From: JALHVH01 sp963773685
Lineage (GTDB): Bacteria > Acidobacteriota > Aminicenantia > Aminicenantales > Saccharicenantaceae
NCBI GenBank assembly: GCA_963773685.1
Contig: CAVZBY010000001.1
Location: forward strand, 62,001 to 126,000
DNA length: 64,000 nucleotides
Direction: 5' to 3'
In this document: one piece after another, positions 9,031-18,785 of the stretch
Numbering within the stretch: the first letter of the stretch is position 1
How the letters are laid out: the number at the start of each line of letters is the position of its first letter
Notes under the pieces: model-generated
The model's input: the letters and a program-made list of their open reading frames with translations, nothing else
Database searches by the model: none
What the model was told of the DNA's origin: nothing
Program-made: the position numbers and the translations under genes

Positions 9031-9060
9031 GGCCGGGCGGCCCGCCGCCCGGCCGCTTTT
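9031..9060 (+). terminator. Strong GC hairpin with short T-run between divergent promoters
   Basis: GGCCGGGCGG (9031-9040) pairs perfectly with CCGCCCGGCC (9045-9054) around a 4-base loop and is followed by GCTTTT. It resembles an intrinsic terminator on the plus strand, but no rightward gene lies upstream for it to serve. It may insulate the uvrA-like promoter from upstream transcription. Confidence 0.4.
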
Positions 9061-9077
9061 CCCTCGCTTGCGCGGCA

Positions 9078-9110
9078 CCATATGGTACCCGCTTGTCAGG
9101 TACCATATGG
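9078..9110. promoter_or_regulatory. Perfect 12-bp inverted repeat flanking the -35 box (operator candidate)
   Basis: CCATATGGTACC at 9078-9089 and GGTACCATATGG at 9099-9110 are perfect reverse complements separated by 9 bases. Each arm is itself made of two palindromes (CCATATGG and GGTACC). The spacer contains the -35 hexamer TTGTCA, and the right arm fills most of the promoter spacer, so a protein bound here would block RNA polymerase. Confidence 0.7.
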
Positions 9111-9121
9111 GGTGCTATCTT
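9093..9121 (+). promoter_or_regulatory. Promoter of the tandem uvrA gene, near-leaderless
   Basis: TTGTCA (9093-9098), a 17-base spacer and TATCTT (9116-9121) place the start site near 9128, two bases before the ATG at 9130. There is no room for a ribosome site, so the mRNA would be leaderless or nearly so. Confidence 0.65.
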
Positions 9122-9129
9122 AGTCCTCC

Positions 9130-12100
9130 ATGGCCTCCCGCCTCCTGACCGACGACTCCGGCGAAGGGACTCCTTTCGACGGTATCATCGTCAGGCGCGC
9201 CTTCGAGAACAACCTCCGCGGGATCGACGTCGACATCCCGCGCGGCCGGCTGACGGTCGTTACAGGGATATCCGGCTCGGGAAAATCTTCCCTGGCGTTC
9301 GATGTCGTCTTCCGGGAGGCCCAGCGGCGCTATATGGAGTCCTTTCCGGCTTATGCCCGCCGTTTCCTGGGCAAGCTCAGGCGACCCGACGTCGCCCACC
9401 TGACGGGCCTCTCCGCCGCCATCGCCGTCTCCCAGCGCGCGGTCACGGGGAATCCCCGTTCGACGGTCGGCACCCTGACGGAGCTCTACGATATCCTGAG
9501 GCTGCTTTACGCCCGGCTCGGGGATGCGCCCGAGGGGATCAGGCCCGAGCGCTCGCTCTTCTCCTTCAACTCCCCGCGCGGCGCCTGCCCCTCCTGCAGG
9601 GGCCTCGGCGTCGAGGACCGCATCGACCCGGATCTTCTTGTGGCGGACCCGTCGAAGAGCCTGCGCGAGGGAGCGCTCGTCATCACGACCCCGAGTGGCT
9701 ACGTCATCTATTCCCAGGTGACGATGGACGTCCTCGACCGGGTTTGCCGCGCCCACGGATTCAGCGTCGACGTGCCCTGGAGGGACCTGACGGACGAACA
9801 GAGAGATGTCGTGCTCAACGGCAGCGATCGCATCCTCATCCCGTTCGGCAAGCATCCCCTCGCTTCGCGCATGAGATGGAAGGGCATCACCGCCCGGCCC
9901 CGGGAAGAGGGACGATACAAGGGCATCCTGCCCGTTATGGAGACCATCCTCGGTCAGAAAAGGAACCGCAACATCCTCCGCTTCGCCCGGACCATGCCCT
10001 GCCGGGCCTGCGCGGGCCGGCGCCTGAGGCCGGAAGCCCTTGCCGTCGTTTTTCGCGGCCGGAACATCGCCGAAACGAGCCGGCTTGCCGTCAAGGACAT
10101 CGACGGCTTCTTCCGGACGCTCGAATTCGCGGGCCGGGAACGGGCCGCAGGCCCGCCCCTCCGCGACGTCGTTTTGAAACGTACGGACCTCCTCCTTCGC
10201 CTGGGACTCGGTTACCTGACGCTCGACCGAGAATCCACGACCCTTTCCGGCGGCGAAGCCCAACGGATCCGGCTGGCCGCCCAGGCCGGGAGCGGCCTCC
10301 GTGGCGTCCTCTACGTCCTCGACGAGCCCACGGTCGGCCTGCATGCGGAGGAGACGGCGCGGCTCCTCGAGGTCCTGAAAGAGCTGAGGGACAACGGCAA
10401 TACCGTCCTCGTCGTGGAGCACGACGAAGCCGTCATCTCCGCCGCCGATCACGTCATCGACCTCGGTCCCGGCGCCGGGATCGAGGGCGGACGGGTGCTC
10501 TTCGCCGGCTCCCCGGAACGCCTGACCGCCCTGCCTCCGGGGGTCTCCCTGACCCGGGATTACCTGACCCGGGACCTGCGGGTCCCGGAGCCGTCGGAAA
10601 GGCGGGCCGGCGCGGGAGCTGTAATTGTCACCGGAGCCCGGAAACACAATCTCAAGGGGATCGACGCCTCCTTCAGGCTCGGCGCCTTCAATGTCGTGAC
10701 CGGCCTGTCCGGGGCGGGCAAATCCACGCTGGTCAGGCATATCCTGGCCTCCCGGATCCGGGAAGGACGCTTCGGTCCCGGGGCCGACGCCGATGGTTTG
10801 AGGATCGACGGCCGCGTCGGCAAGGTCGTCGCCATCGACCAATCCCCCATCGGCCGGACGCCGCGCTCCAATCCCGCAACCTATACGGGGATGTTCGATC
10901 GGATCCGGGACCTCTTCGCCGCCCGGCCCGAGGCGGCGGCCCGAGGATGGGACAAGGGCCGCTTCTCGTTCAACGTCAAGGGAGGGCGATGCGAGGCCTG
11001 CCAGGGCGCGGGACTCATCCAGATCGGGATGCATTTCCTGGGCGACGTCGAGGTCGTCTGCCCGGAATGCGAGGGGAGGCGATTCAACGACGAAACCCTG
11101 AATGTCCTGTACGGGGGGAAGGACATCCACGAGGTCCTCGATATGAGCTTCGCGGAGGCGGCAGGCTTCTTCCGTGACCAGCCCGCCATCCGCCGGTTCC
11201 TCGACGTCGGCGTCCGGCTCGGCCTCGGCTACCTCAAGCTCGGGCAGAGCTCCACCACCCTCTCCGGGGGCGAGGCCCAGCGGATCCGCTTGGCCTCCGA
11301 GCTCGGCCGGCCCCAGACGGGAAACACGTTCTACGTCCTGGACGAGCCGACTATGGGTCTCCATCCGCACGACGTCGGCCATCTGCTCGCCTCGCTTCTC
11401 GGGCTCGTGGAAAAGGGCAATACCATCGTCGCCGTCGAGCACGATCCCGCGTTCATCCGGGCGGCCGACCGCGTCATCGACCTTGGCCCGGGGAGCGGCG
11501 ACGACGGCGGCCGCGTCGTCGTCGCCGGAACTCCGGAAGAAGTGGCGGCAGAGCCCGCTTCCCTCACGGGCAAGGCCCTCCGGGAGGCCCGTGACCGTTC
11601 TTTCGGTCCGCTTCCGGGACGGTCCGCGTTCCCCCCGTCCGACGGGCCCATTCGCTTGACCGGCGTGGTGACGCACAACCTCAAGGGGCTGGACGCCGTC
11701 ATCCCCCTCAACAAGCTTACGGTCGTCAGCGGCCCGTCCGGGAGCGGCAAGTCGTCGCTCGCCTTCGATACCCTGTACGCGGAATCCCTCCAGCGCTATA
11801 TCGAGAGCTTCTCCCCGTTCGTCAGGAGTCTCATCGACAAGGGCGGGCGCCCCGATGTCGCGTCCGCATGGGGGCTCACGCCGCCCATCGCGATCGGCCC
11901 CGGCTCGGCCGCCCGGAACCCGCGATCGACCGTCGGCACGATGACGGAGATCTACGACTACTACCGTCTCCTCTTCTCCCGCGCCGGAACGGCGCCGCCC
12001 GAGATCGCGGGAAAGCCTCTCGCGGCGAGCGGCTTCTCCTTTAACCAGGAGCAGGGCGCCTGCCCGCGCTGTCGGGGGCTCGGCCGGCTCACCGTATGCG

Positions 12101-14073
12101 ATCCGGAAAGGCTCGTGACGGACCCGGACAAGCCGCTCGACGGCGGCGCCCTCGACGGCACGAAGACCGGCCGGTTCTATGGAGAGCCGCACGGGCAGTA
12201 TGTCGCCGCGCTCAGGACGGCCGGCAGGACCCTGGGCATCGATTATTCCGTTCCGTTCGGGACGCTGAGCGACGAGGCGCGACGCATCGCCATGTCCGGG
12301 ACGGACGACCGGACCTACGAGGTGGTCTGGGCCTACAAACGGAAGAGCCGCGCCGGGGAATTCCGGTTCAACGGGCCGTGGAAGGGCTTCGCGAACCTCG
12401 TGACCGAGGAGTACGAGCGCAAACACGCCGATGACCGCGGCGACGCGATGCTCCCTCTCATGAAAGACATCCCCTGCCCGGCCTGCGGCGGCGCGCGACT
12501 GAAGCCCTCCTCGCTCGCCGTGAGATGGTCGGGTCTGAACATCGCCGAGCTTTCCGCTCTGACCGTCCGTGAGGCCTCCAGGCTTTTTGAAGACCGGGGC
12601 CGCCTCGGGGTGCCCGAGGGGAAGGCCGCGGCCGTGACGAAAGCCCTCCGGACGGAGATCCTCCGCCGGCTCTCGCTCCTGAGGGACGCCGGCTTGGAAT
12701 ACCTGGCTATGGACAGGCGATCGGCGTCGCTTTCGGGAGGAGAATCCGGCCGCCTCAGGCTTGCCGCCCAGCTCGGGGCCCGTCTCTCCGGGATCACCTA
12801 CGTCCTCGACGAACCCACCATCGGCCTCCACCCCCGCGATACGGACCGCCTGGTCGCCATGCTCAAGGATCTGACCGGCCGAAAGAATACGGTCGTGGTG
12901 GTCGAGCACGATATCGACGTCATCCGGGCGGCGGACCGGCTTATCGACATGGGCCCCGGCGCGGGAGCGGCCGGCGGCCGGATCGTGGCCGAAGGGAGCC
13001 CGGAAGAGGTCGCGGCGTGCCCCGGGTCCCCGACCGGCCGGTATCTTGCGGGAAGCCCGCCCTCCCCCACTCCCCTCGCCGGAGAGCCCCGCCCGGGGAT
13101 AAGGATCTTCGGCGCCGCGGCGAACAATCTGCGCTCCATCGACGTCGATATCCCGGCCGGCGTCCTGACCGCGGTGACGGGCGTATCGGGCAGCGGCAAG
13201 TCGAGCCTTGTGTTCGACGTCCTGGCCGCGTCGGCCGGGACGGGACGTCCTGTCGGATGCGCGTCCATCCGCGGCCTCGAACGATTCGAGCGTGTGGTCC
13301 ACGTCGATCAGGAGCCTCCGGACGGAGGGCCCCGCAGCATCCCCGCGACTTATACGGGGCTATTCGACCGGATCCGGAGTCTGTTCGCGGCGACGGCCGA
13401 GGCAAAGGCTCGCGGGTTCGGAAAAGCCCATTTCTCTTTCCTGACCAGGGAAGGCCGCTGCGAGACCTGCGGGGGCGCGGGGAAAACGACGGTCGGCATG
13501 GATTTCCTGGCCGACGTCGAAACCGAATGTGACGATTGCGGCGGAAAAAGATACAAGCCCGAGGTCCTCCATATCGGACTCGACGGAAGGTCCGTGGCCG
13601 AGGTCTTGGACATGACGATGAGCGAGGCGGGGGCGTTCTTCGCCGGAAGGCCCGGTTTGGAGGGGACCCTCGCCCTCTTCGATGAGATCGGATTGGGCTA
13701 CGTCCGGCTGGGCCAGCCGCTGAACACGCTCTCCGGAGGCGAGGCCCAGCGGCTGAAGCTCGCGGCGGGCCTGGCGCATCCCGTCAAAGGCGAGAGCCTC
13801 TACATCTTCGACGAGCCGACGACGGGCCTGCACTTTACGGATATCGAGAAGCTGGTCAAGGTCATCGCGCGCCTTCTCGGAGCCGGCCATACCGTCATCG
13901 TCGTCGAGCACAACATGGACGTCGTCGCCCGGGCGCATCATGTGATCGATCTCGGCCCCGAAGGGGGCGACGCGGGCGGCCGCGTCGTGGCCGCCGGCAC
14001 GCCGGCCGAGATCGCCGCCTGCCCGGGTTCCTATACCGGCGCCGCGTTGCGGGCTCGCAACAGCGCCGGCTAA
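9130..14073 (+). CDS. Tandem-duplicated UvrA-family ABC ATPase (two class II UvrA units in one chain)
   Basis: This 1647-residue protein is two UvrA units fused head to tail, giving four ABC ATPase sites. Walker A motifs lie near residues 46 (GISGSGKSSL), 524 (GLSGAGKSTL), 867 (GPSGSGKSSL) and 1350 (GVSGSGKSSL). The matching DEPT-x-GLH Walker B motifs and LSGGE signatures follow each. The UvrA zinc modules are present (CPSCRGLG, CEACQGAG with CPECEGRR, CPRCRGLG, CETCGGAG with CDDCGGKR). In both units the sequence passes directly from the LLYARLG or LLFSRAG helix to the SFN..GACP motif, so the roughly 110-residue UvrB-binding domain is missing, as in class II UvrA2/DrrC-type proteins. The third signature is altered (LSGGESGRLRL rather than GEAQR). 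It probably acts in DNA-lesion or intercalator tolerance rather than canonical UvrABC repair. It stands alone under its own promoter. Confidence 0.93.
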   Translation: MASRLLTDDSGEGTPFDGIIVRRAFENNLRGIDVDIPRGRLTVVTGISGSGKSSLAFDVVFREAQRRYMESFPAYARRFLGKLRRPDVAHLTGLSAAIAVSQRAVTGNPRSTVGTLTELYDILRLLYARLGDAPEGIRPERSLFSFNSPRGACPSCRGLGVEDRIDPDLLVADPSKSLREGALVITTPSGYVIYSQVTMDVLDRVCRAHGFSVDVPWRDLTDEQRDVVLNGSDRILIPFGKHPLASRMRWKGITARPREEGRYKGILPVMETILGQKRNRNILRFARTMPCRACAGRRLRPEALAVVFRGRNIAETSRLAVKDIDGFFRTLEFAGRERAAGPPLRDVVLKRTDLLLRLGLGYLTLDRESTTLSGGEAQRIRLAAQAGSGLRGVLYVLDEPTVGLHAEETARLLEVLKELRDNGNTVLVVEHDEAVISAADHVIDLGPGAGIEGGRVLFAGSPERLTALPPGVSLTRDYLTRDLRVPEPSERRAGAGAVIVTGARKHNLKGIDASFRLGAFNVVTGLSGAGKSTLVRHILASRIREGRFGPGADADGLRIDGRVGKVVAIDQSPIGRTPRSNPATYTGMFDRIRDLFAARPEAAARGWDKGRFSFNVKGGRCEACQGAGLIQIGMHFLGDVEVVCPECEGRRFNDETLNVLYGGKDIHEVLDMSFAEAAGFFRDQPAIRRFLDVGVRLGLGYLKLGQSSTTLSGGEAQRIRLASELGRPQTGNTFYVLDEPTMGLHPHDVGHLLASLLGLVEKGNTIVAVEHDPAFIRAADRVIDLGPGSGDDGGRVVVAGTPEEVAAEPASLTGKALREARDRSFGPLPGRSAFPPSDGPIRLTGVVTHNLKGLDAVIPLNKLTVVSGPSGSGKSSLAFDTLYAESLQRYIESFSPFVRSLIDKGGRPDVASAWGLTPPIAIGPGSAARNPRSTVGTMTEIYDYYRLLFSRAGTAPPEIAGKPLAASGFSFNQEQGACPRCRGLGRLTVCDPERLVTDPDKPLDGGALDGTKTGRFYGEPHGQYVAALRTAGRTLGIDYSVPFGTLSDEARRIAMSGTDDRTYEVVWAYKRKSRAGEFRFNGPWKGFANLVTEEYERKHADDRGDAMLPLMKDIPCPACGGARLKPSSLAVRWSGLNIAELSALTVREASRLFEDRGRLGVPEGKAAAVTKALRTEILRRLSLLRDAGLEYLAMDRRSASLSGGESGRLRLAAQLGARLSGITYVLDEPTIGLHPRDTDRLVAMLKDLTGRKNTVVVVEHDIDVIRAADRLIDMGPGAGAAGGRIVAEGSPEEVAACPGSPTGRYLAGSPPSPTPLAGEPRPGIRIFGAAANNLRSIDVDIPAGVLTAVTGVSGSGKSSLVFDVLAASAGTGRPVGCASIRGLERFERVVHVDQEPPDGGPRSIPATYTGLFDRIRSLFAATAEAKARGFGKAHFSFLTREGRCETCGGAGKTTVGMDFLADVETECDDCGGKRYKPEVLHIGLDGRSVAEVLDMTMSEAGAFFAGRPGLEGTLALFDEIGLGYVRLGQPLNTLSGGEAQRLKLAAGLAHPVKGESLYIFDEPTTGLHFTDIEKLVKVIARLLGAGHTVIVVEHNMDVVARAHHVIDLGPEGGDAGGRVVAAGTPAEIAACPGSYTGAALRARNSAG

Positions 14074-14442
14074 AGCCCGCGGCCACGCGGACAAGGCGTC
14101 CTGCGCCACAGGATTCCTTCCTGTCAGAGGCAATCGACACCGTTCCTCCTAGCCATATTCCTCCCTTCTTAAGGAAGTTTCCCCGAGAAACCGGGGGACG
14201 CCAGGGCCGGATAGGCTTGGCATATATCTTGCTCAAAAGGGCGACAATGCGTCGTACATATCTAAAGTCCATATTCGTGCCGCCCCAGTCCAGGCTCCGA
14301 TCCAATGCGGGCCAGACCGGCGGCCGCAAGGAGGTCAAAGGGAGAAACTTGAGCTCATCGGTCAAGGGGGAAGGGGAGAAGCGGCCGGCCACGAAGCCGG
14401 GCGGCTTCATGAACGGAATTCGAATCAAAGGAGCAGAATAGA
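14074..14442. other. Non-coding gap upstream of the multicopper oxidase
   Basis: These 369 bases hold no convincing gene. A small hairpin (CCCCG, 6-base loop, CGGGG) occurs near 14173-14188 followed by GGACGCC, and the ribosome site AAAGGAGCAG lies just before the ATG at 14443. Parts are less GC-rich (the TATCTTGCTC and ACATATCTAAAG stretches, 14224-14270) and could hold the oxidase promoter, but I see no pair of hexamers that I would call with confidence. Confidence 0.4.
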
Positions 14443-17400
14443 ATGAAAAAGAAGATCACCATATTTGTGAGCCTTCTGCTTGCACTGTTCATCCTCGATT
14501 GGGGGATCGGACAGGGCCTGGCCCAATCCAGCGGGACCAAGACCAGGGTCGCCGCGAAGCCCTCTGCGCAGAAGATCAAGCCCGCCGAGAGAAGGGCCGC
14601 TGCGGCGCGCCTGAAGCAGGCCCGCTCGGCCTTCCTCTATGGAAAGAGGTCCGTGGATAAGGCCGTAATGGACCCCGGGGGAATCCCGCACTACTTCGGC
14701 CCCTATCCGAACTACGCCAACAGCCCGATGCCGAAGGGGCCGATCGCGGCCCTGACCCTCAACGCGGGCGGCAGCGGATACACCGCGCCGACGGTGCTCA
14801 TCGCGGACGCCTACGGGACCGGCACGGGGGCCACGGCAACGGCCACGGTCACCGCGGGAGCCGTGACCGCCGTCACCCTGACGAATCCGGGAACGGGATA
14901 CACAGCGCCACAGGTCTTCATCACGGACCTGACCGGTGTCGACGCCGATGCCACTGCGGCCATCGGGCCCCCGTTCACGGGCGGGTTGAGGAAGTTCGTT
15001 GACCGCCTCCCGGGCCTGGATTCCGCCGGCGCCAACCTCCTCGGCCAGTACATCCCGGTCGCGATCCCGAACAAGATCGGCCTATCCGGGGTCGGACTAT
15101 TACGAGATCGAGGTCGGACAGTATACCGAGCAGCTTCATTCGGACCTCCTCCCGACGACACTCCGCGGCTACCGGCAGACCAATACGGCCGACGCGACGG
15201 TCAACAAGTTCCATTACCTGGGACCCCTGATCATCGCGACGCGGAACACGCCCGTCCGCATCAAGTTCACCAACTCCCTCCCCACCGGGATGGGGGGCGA
15301 CCTCTTCATCCCCGTGGACACGACCCTCATGGGGGCGGGCATGGGCCCCGTCATGGGCGAGATGTTCCCCCAGAACCGCGCCACCATCCATCTGCACGGC
15401 GGGTTCGTCCCCTGGATCAGCGACGGAACGCCTCACCAGTGGGTCACCCCCGCGACGGAGACGACGTCTTATCCCAAGGGCGTCAGCGTGGTCAACGTTC
15501 CGGACATGACCGACCCCGGCCCCGGCTCGATGACCTTCTACTACAACAACCAGCAGAGCGCCCGCCTCATGTTCTTCCACGACCATTCCTTCGGGATCAC
15601 GAGGCTCAACGTTTATGCGGGCGAAGCCGCGGGTTACCTGATCACCGACCAGGTCGAACAGGACCTCATCAACGGGACGAACGTCTCGGGGATCGCCCCC
15701 GGAGCCGCCCTGCTTCCCGGGTATGGAACGCCCCTCATCATCCAGGACAAGTCCTTCGTGGATGCCGCGACCATCGCTTCCCAGGACCCGACCTGGAACT
15801 CCGGGACGATGCCTCCCACGCCGAACACCGGCGATCTGTGGATGCCGCACGTCTACATGCCGAACCAGAACCCCTACGATCTCTCCGGCATCAACGCCTT
15901 CGGGCGCTGGCACTATGGGCCCTGGTTCTGGCCGCCGACGATCGAACATCGCTCAAGGCCCTATCGCCAATCCTTACGCCGGAACCGCCCCCTGGGAAGG
16001 CGCGAAGGTTCCCGGCACGCCCAATCCTTCGATGGCGATGGAAGCCTTCATGGACACCCAGCTCGTCAACGGCACAGCCTACCCGTACATGGACGTCGAA
16101 CCCAAGTCCTATCGCTTCCGCATCCTGAACGCCAGCAACGACCGGTTCGTCAATCTGCAGATGTACGTCGCCGATCCCGCCGTCACCACGGCGGACGGCC
16201 GGACCGGCACCGAGGTCAAGATGGTTCCCGCGACCGCCACGGCCGGGTTCCCGGCGAACTGGCCCAAGGACGGACGCGAGGGCGGCGTGCCGGATCCCGC
16301 CACGGAGGGCCCCGACTGGATCCAGATCGGGACGGAAGGCGGCTTTCTGCCCGCCCCGGTCGTCATCCCCAACCAGCCCATCGCCTGGAACCTGAACGCG
16401 ACGAACTTCAATTTCGGAAACGTCAACCAGCACTCGCTGCTCATCGGGACCGCCGAGAGGGCCGACGTCATCGTCGATTTCTCGGCCTACCCCGGTCAGA
16501 CGATCATCCTCTACAACGACGCCCCGGCGGCGTTCCCCGCCCTGGACCCGCGCTACGATTACTACACGGGGAACCTGGACCAGGTCGGTTCCGGCGGGAC
16601 GCCCACGACACAGCCCGGTTTCGGGCCCAACACGCGCACCATCATGCAGTTCCGGGTCGCCGGGACCGCGGCCGGGGCCTATCCCCTGGCCGCCCTGAGA
16701 GCCGCCTTCGCCAAGACCCTCACGAAGCGGGGCGTCTTCGAGGTCTCGCAGGACCCGATCATCGTTCCACAGGCGTCCTACAATTCCGCCTACAACGGCT
16801 CCTTCCCGGCGGACCCGTACGTGAGGATCGCCGATGGTTCCAAGACCTTCCAGACCCTGGACGGCGCGACCGTGACCATTCCCTTCGAGCCCAAAGCCAT
16901 CCAGGACGAGATGGGCGAAGCCTTCGACACGGAATACGGCCGCATGAGCGGTTTTCTGGGTGTCGAGCTGCCCGTCGGAAGCGGGGTCCAGAGATTCACC
17001 CTCTTCCCGTTCATCTCCCCTCCCCTCGAGATCGCCAAGGATTCCATGACGCCGATGTCTCCGGTCGCCGGCGACGGAACGCAGATCTGGAAGATCACGC
17101 ATAACGGCGTCGACACGCACACGATCCACTTCCACCTGTTCAACGTCCAGCTCATCAACCACGTCGCCTGGGACAACGCCGTCAGGCCGCCCGACGCGAA
17201 CGAGCTCGGGTGGAAAGAAACGGTTCGGGTCGATCCCCTGGAGGATACGATCGTCGCCCTGAGACCGATCGCGCCGACCCAGCCGTTCAAGGTCCCCAAC
17301 AGCGTCCGCCCCATCGACGTCCTGTCGCCGATCGGAGCGGTCCTGCCCGGCGGCCCGGGCGGATTCAAGAACCCGGCGGGAGATCCGGTCACCGTCATCA

Positions 17401-18713
17401 ATCACGAGGTCAACTACGGCTGGGAATACGTTTGGCATTGCCACATTCTCGGCCACGAAGAAATGGACATGATGCACGCTCTGTCCCTCGCGGCCGTTCC
17501 CGAGGCGCCCACGAGCCTCACGGCCGTAGCCGTCGCCGGGCCTCCCCTGGCGGCAAATCTCGCCTGGACCGACAACTCCCTCGACGAAACGGCCTTTACG
17601 ATCCAGCGGGCGACCGACGCCGGCTTCACGGCCGGGCTGACCGCCTTCTCGGCCCCCAAGGACGCCGTCTCCTACACGGATTCGACCATCCTTGACAACC
17701 AGGCGTATTACTACAGGGTGTTCGCCACCAATGTCGTCGGGGACGTCGATACGCTCGGGTTCCCGACAAAGGTCGCCGATTCCGCATTCTCCAATACGGC
17801 CACTCTGGGTCAGGCCGCGCCCGCTCCCAATCCTCCGACCAATCTGGTCGCCCAAGCGATCAGCGGGACGCAGGTCAACCTGACATGGACGGCCCCCCTC
17901 CTGGCGGCCCTAAAGACAGCCGCGATACGCACGCAGGCCGCCGCGATCACGGGATTCCGCGTCGAGCGGAGCACGGACGGCGGAGCCACTTGGCCCTTCA
18001 CCTTCTCGATCCCCGACGCCGCAGCGGTCTCCTACAGCGACCTCACGGCCCAGCCTCTGACCTCCTATGCCTATAGGGTCTTCGCGACCAGCGCCTCCGG
18101 CGACTCGGCGCCCTCCAATATCGCGACCGTGACCACGCCCCAGGCCCCCCCCGCCGCACCCTCCAATCTAACTGCCAGGCTCAGCCTCAACAAGGCCAGA
18201 GTCATCCTGAACTGGGTCGACAATTCAAACAATGAGAGCGGGTTCTACGTCCAGCGGAGGACGACAGGCGGAGCGTACGCGACCATCGCCACCGTCGGCG
18301 CCGGCGTCCGCACCTACGACGATGCCGGTGTCGTGGGCGGGACCACCTATTTCTACCAGGTCCTCGCCTTCCGGACCAACGGAGGCGTCTCCGCGCCCTC
18401 GAATGAGGTCACGATCACGCCGCCCGTTCTCGTGCCTGCCGCTCCGGCCAATCTAACTGTTGGGAGGATATACCGGAGATCCGTCACCCTGCGTTGGCAG
18501 GACCTCGCCACGAACGACCGGGGGGTTTACATCGAGCGGAGCACGAACGGCGTGACCTTCACGCGCGTCAAGACCATAACCGACCCAAACATCACCAGGG
18601 CTGATGTTACCGGCTTGACCGCCAATACCCTCTACTACTTCCGCGTCCAGTACTACAACAGATTCGGAGTCTCTGCCTATTCGAACGTCGTCAGCGCGAC
18701 GACCCTGCCCTAA
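14443..18713 (+). CDS. Secreted multicopper oxidase with C-terminal FN3 domains, two frameshifts
   Basis: This is an exported laccase/CotA-like multicopper oxidase of about 1422 residues that couples substrate oxidation to oxygen reduction. A signal peptide is followed by a Gly/Thr-rich beta repeat (GGSGYTAPTV, then GTGYTAPQV), three cupredoxin domains with the copper motifs HLHGG, HDHSFG, HTIHFHLFN and HCHILGHEEMDMM (type 1 Cys and axial Met present), and four fibronectin type III domains from about 17490 to the stop. The reading changes frame twice: near 15074-15080 (NKI to AYPGSDYYEIEV) and near 15940-15945 (WPPT to NIAQGPIANPY). Each needs one base removed, and the total length is 3n+2. 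If the T in each ATCG is dropped, both junctions read ACG (Thr) and conserved sequence continues. It may be a consensus error or a recent pseudogene. It is followed by a terminator and a His-rich gene. Confidence 0.88.
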
Positions 18714-18726
18714 GCGCGTATTCTTG

Positions 18727-18760
18727 ACCGGGAGGGGGCCTTCCCCCTCCCGGTATTTTT
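18727..18760 (+). terminator. Intrinsic terminator after the multicopper oxidase
   Basis: A perfect 12-bp stem (ACCGGGAGGGGG with CCCCCTCCCGGT), a CCTT loop and an ATTTTT tail lie 13 bases after the oxidase stop. The next gene's ribosome site begins only 14 bases later, so expression of that gene would need read-through past this hairpin. Confidence 0.9.
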
Positions 18761-18785
18761 CGGGGATCCGTCCAAGGAGGGGAAA

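Noticed and set aside
9031..9060. The GC hairpin as the terminator of the leftward hemW cluster.
   Set aside because: It lies upstream of that cluster's promoter, and on the minus strand it is not followed by a T-run.
14165..14215. CCCCG-loop-CGGGG hairpin followed by GGACGCC, reminiscent of a cyclic-di-GMP-I (GEMM) riboswitch upstream of the multicopper oxidase.
   Set aside because: The conserved GACGCAAAGCC core and the GNRA tetraloop are absent, and the second stem cannot be drawn, so it was left as an unexplained hairpin.
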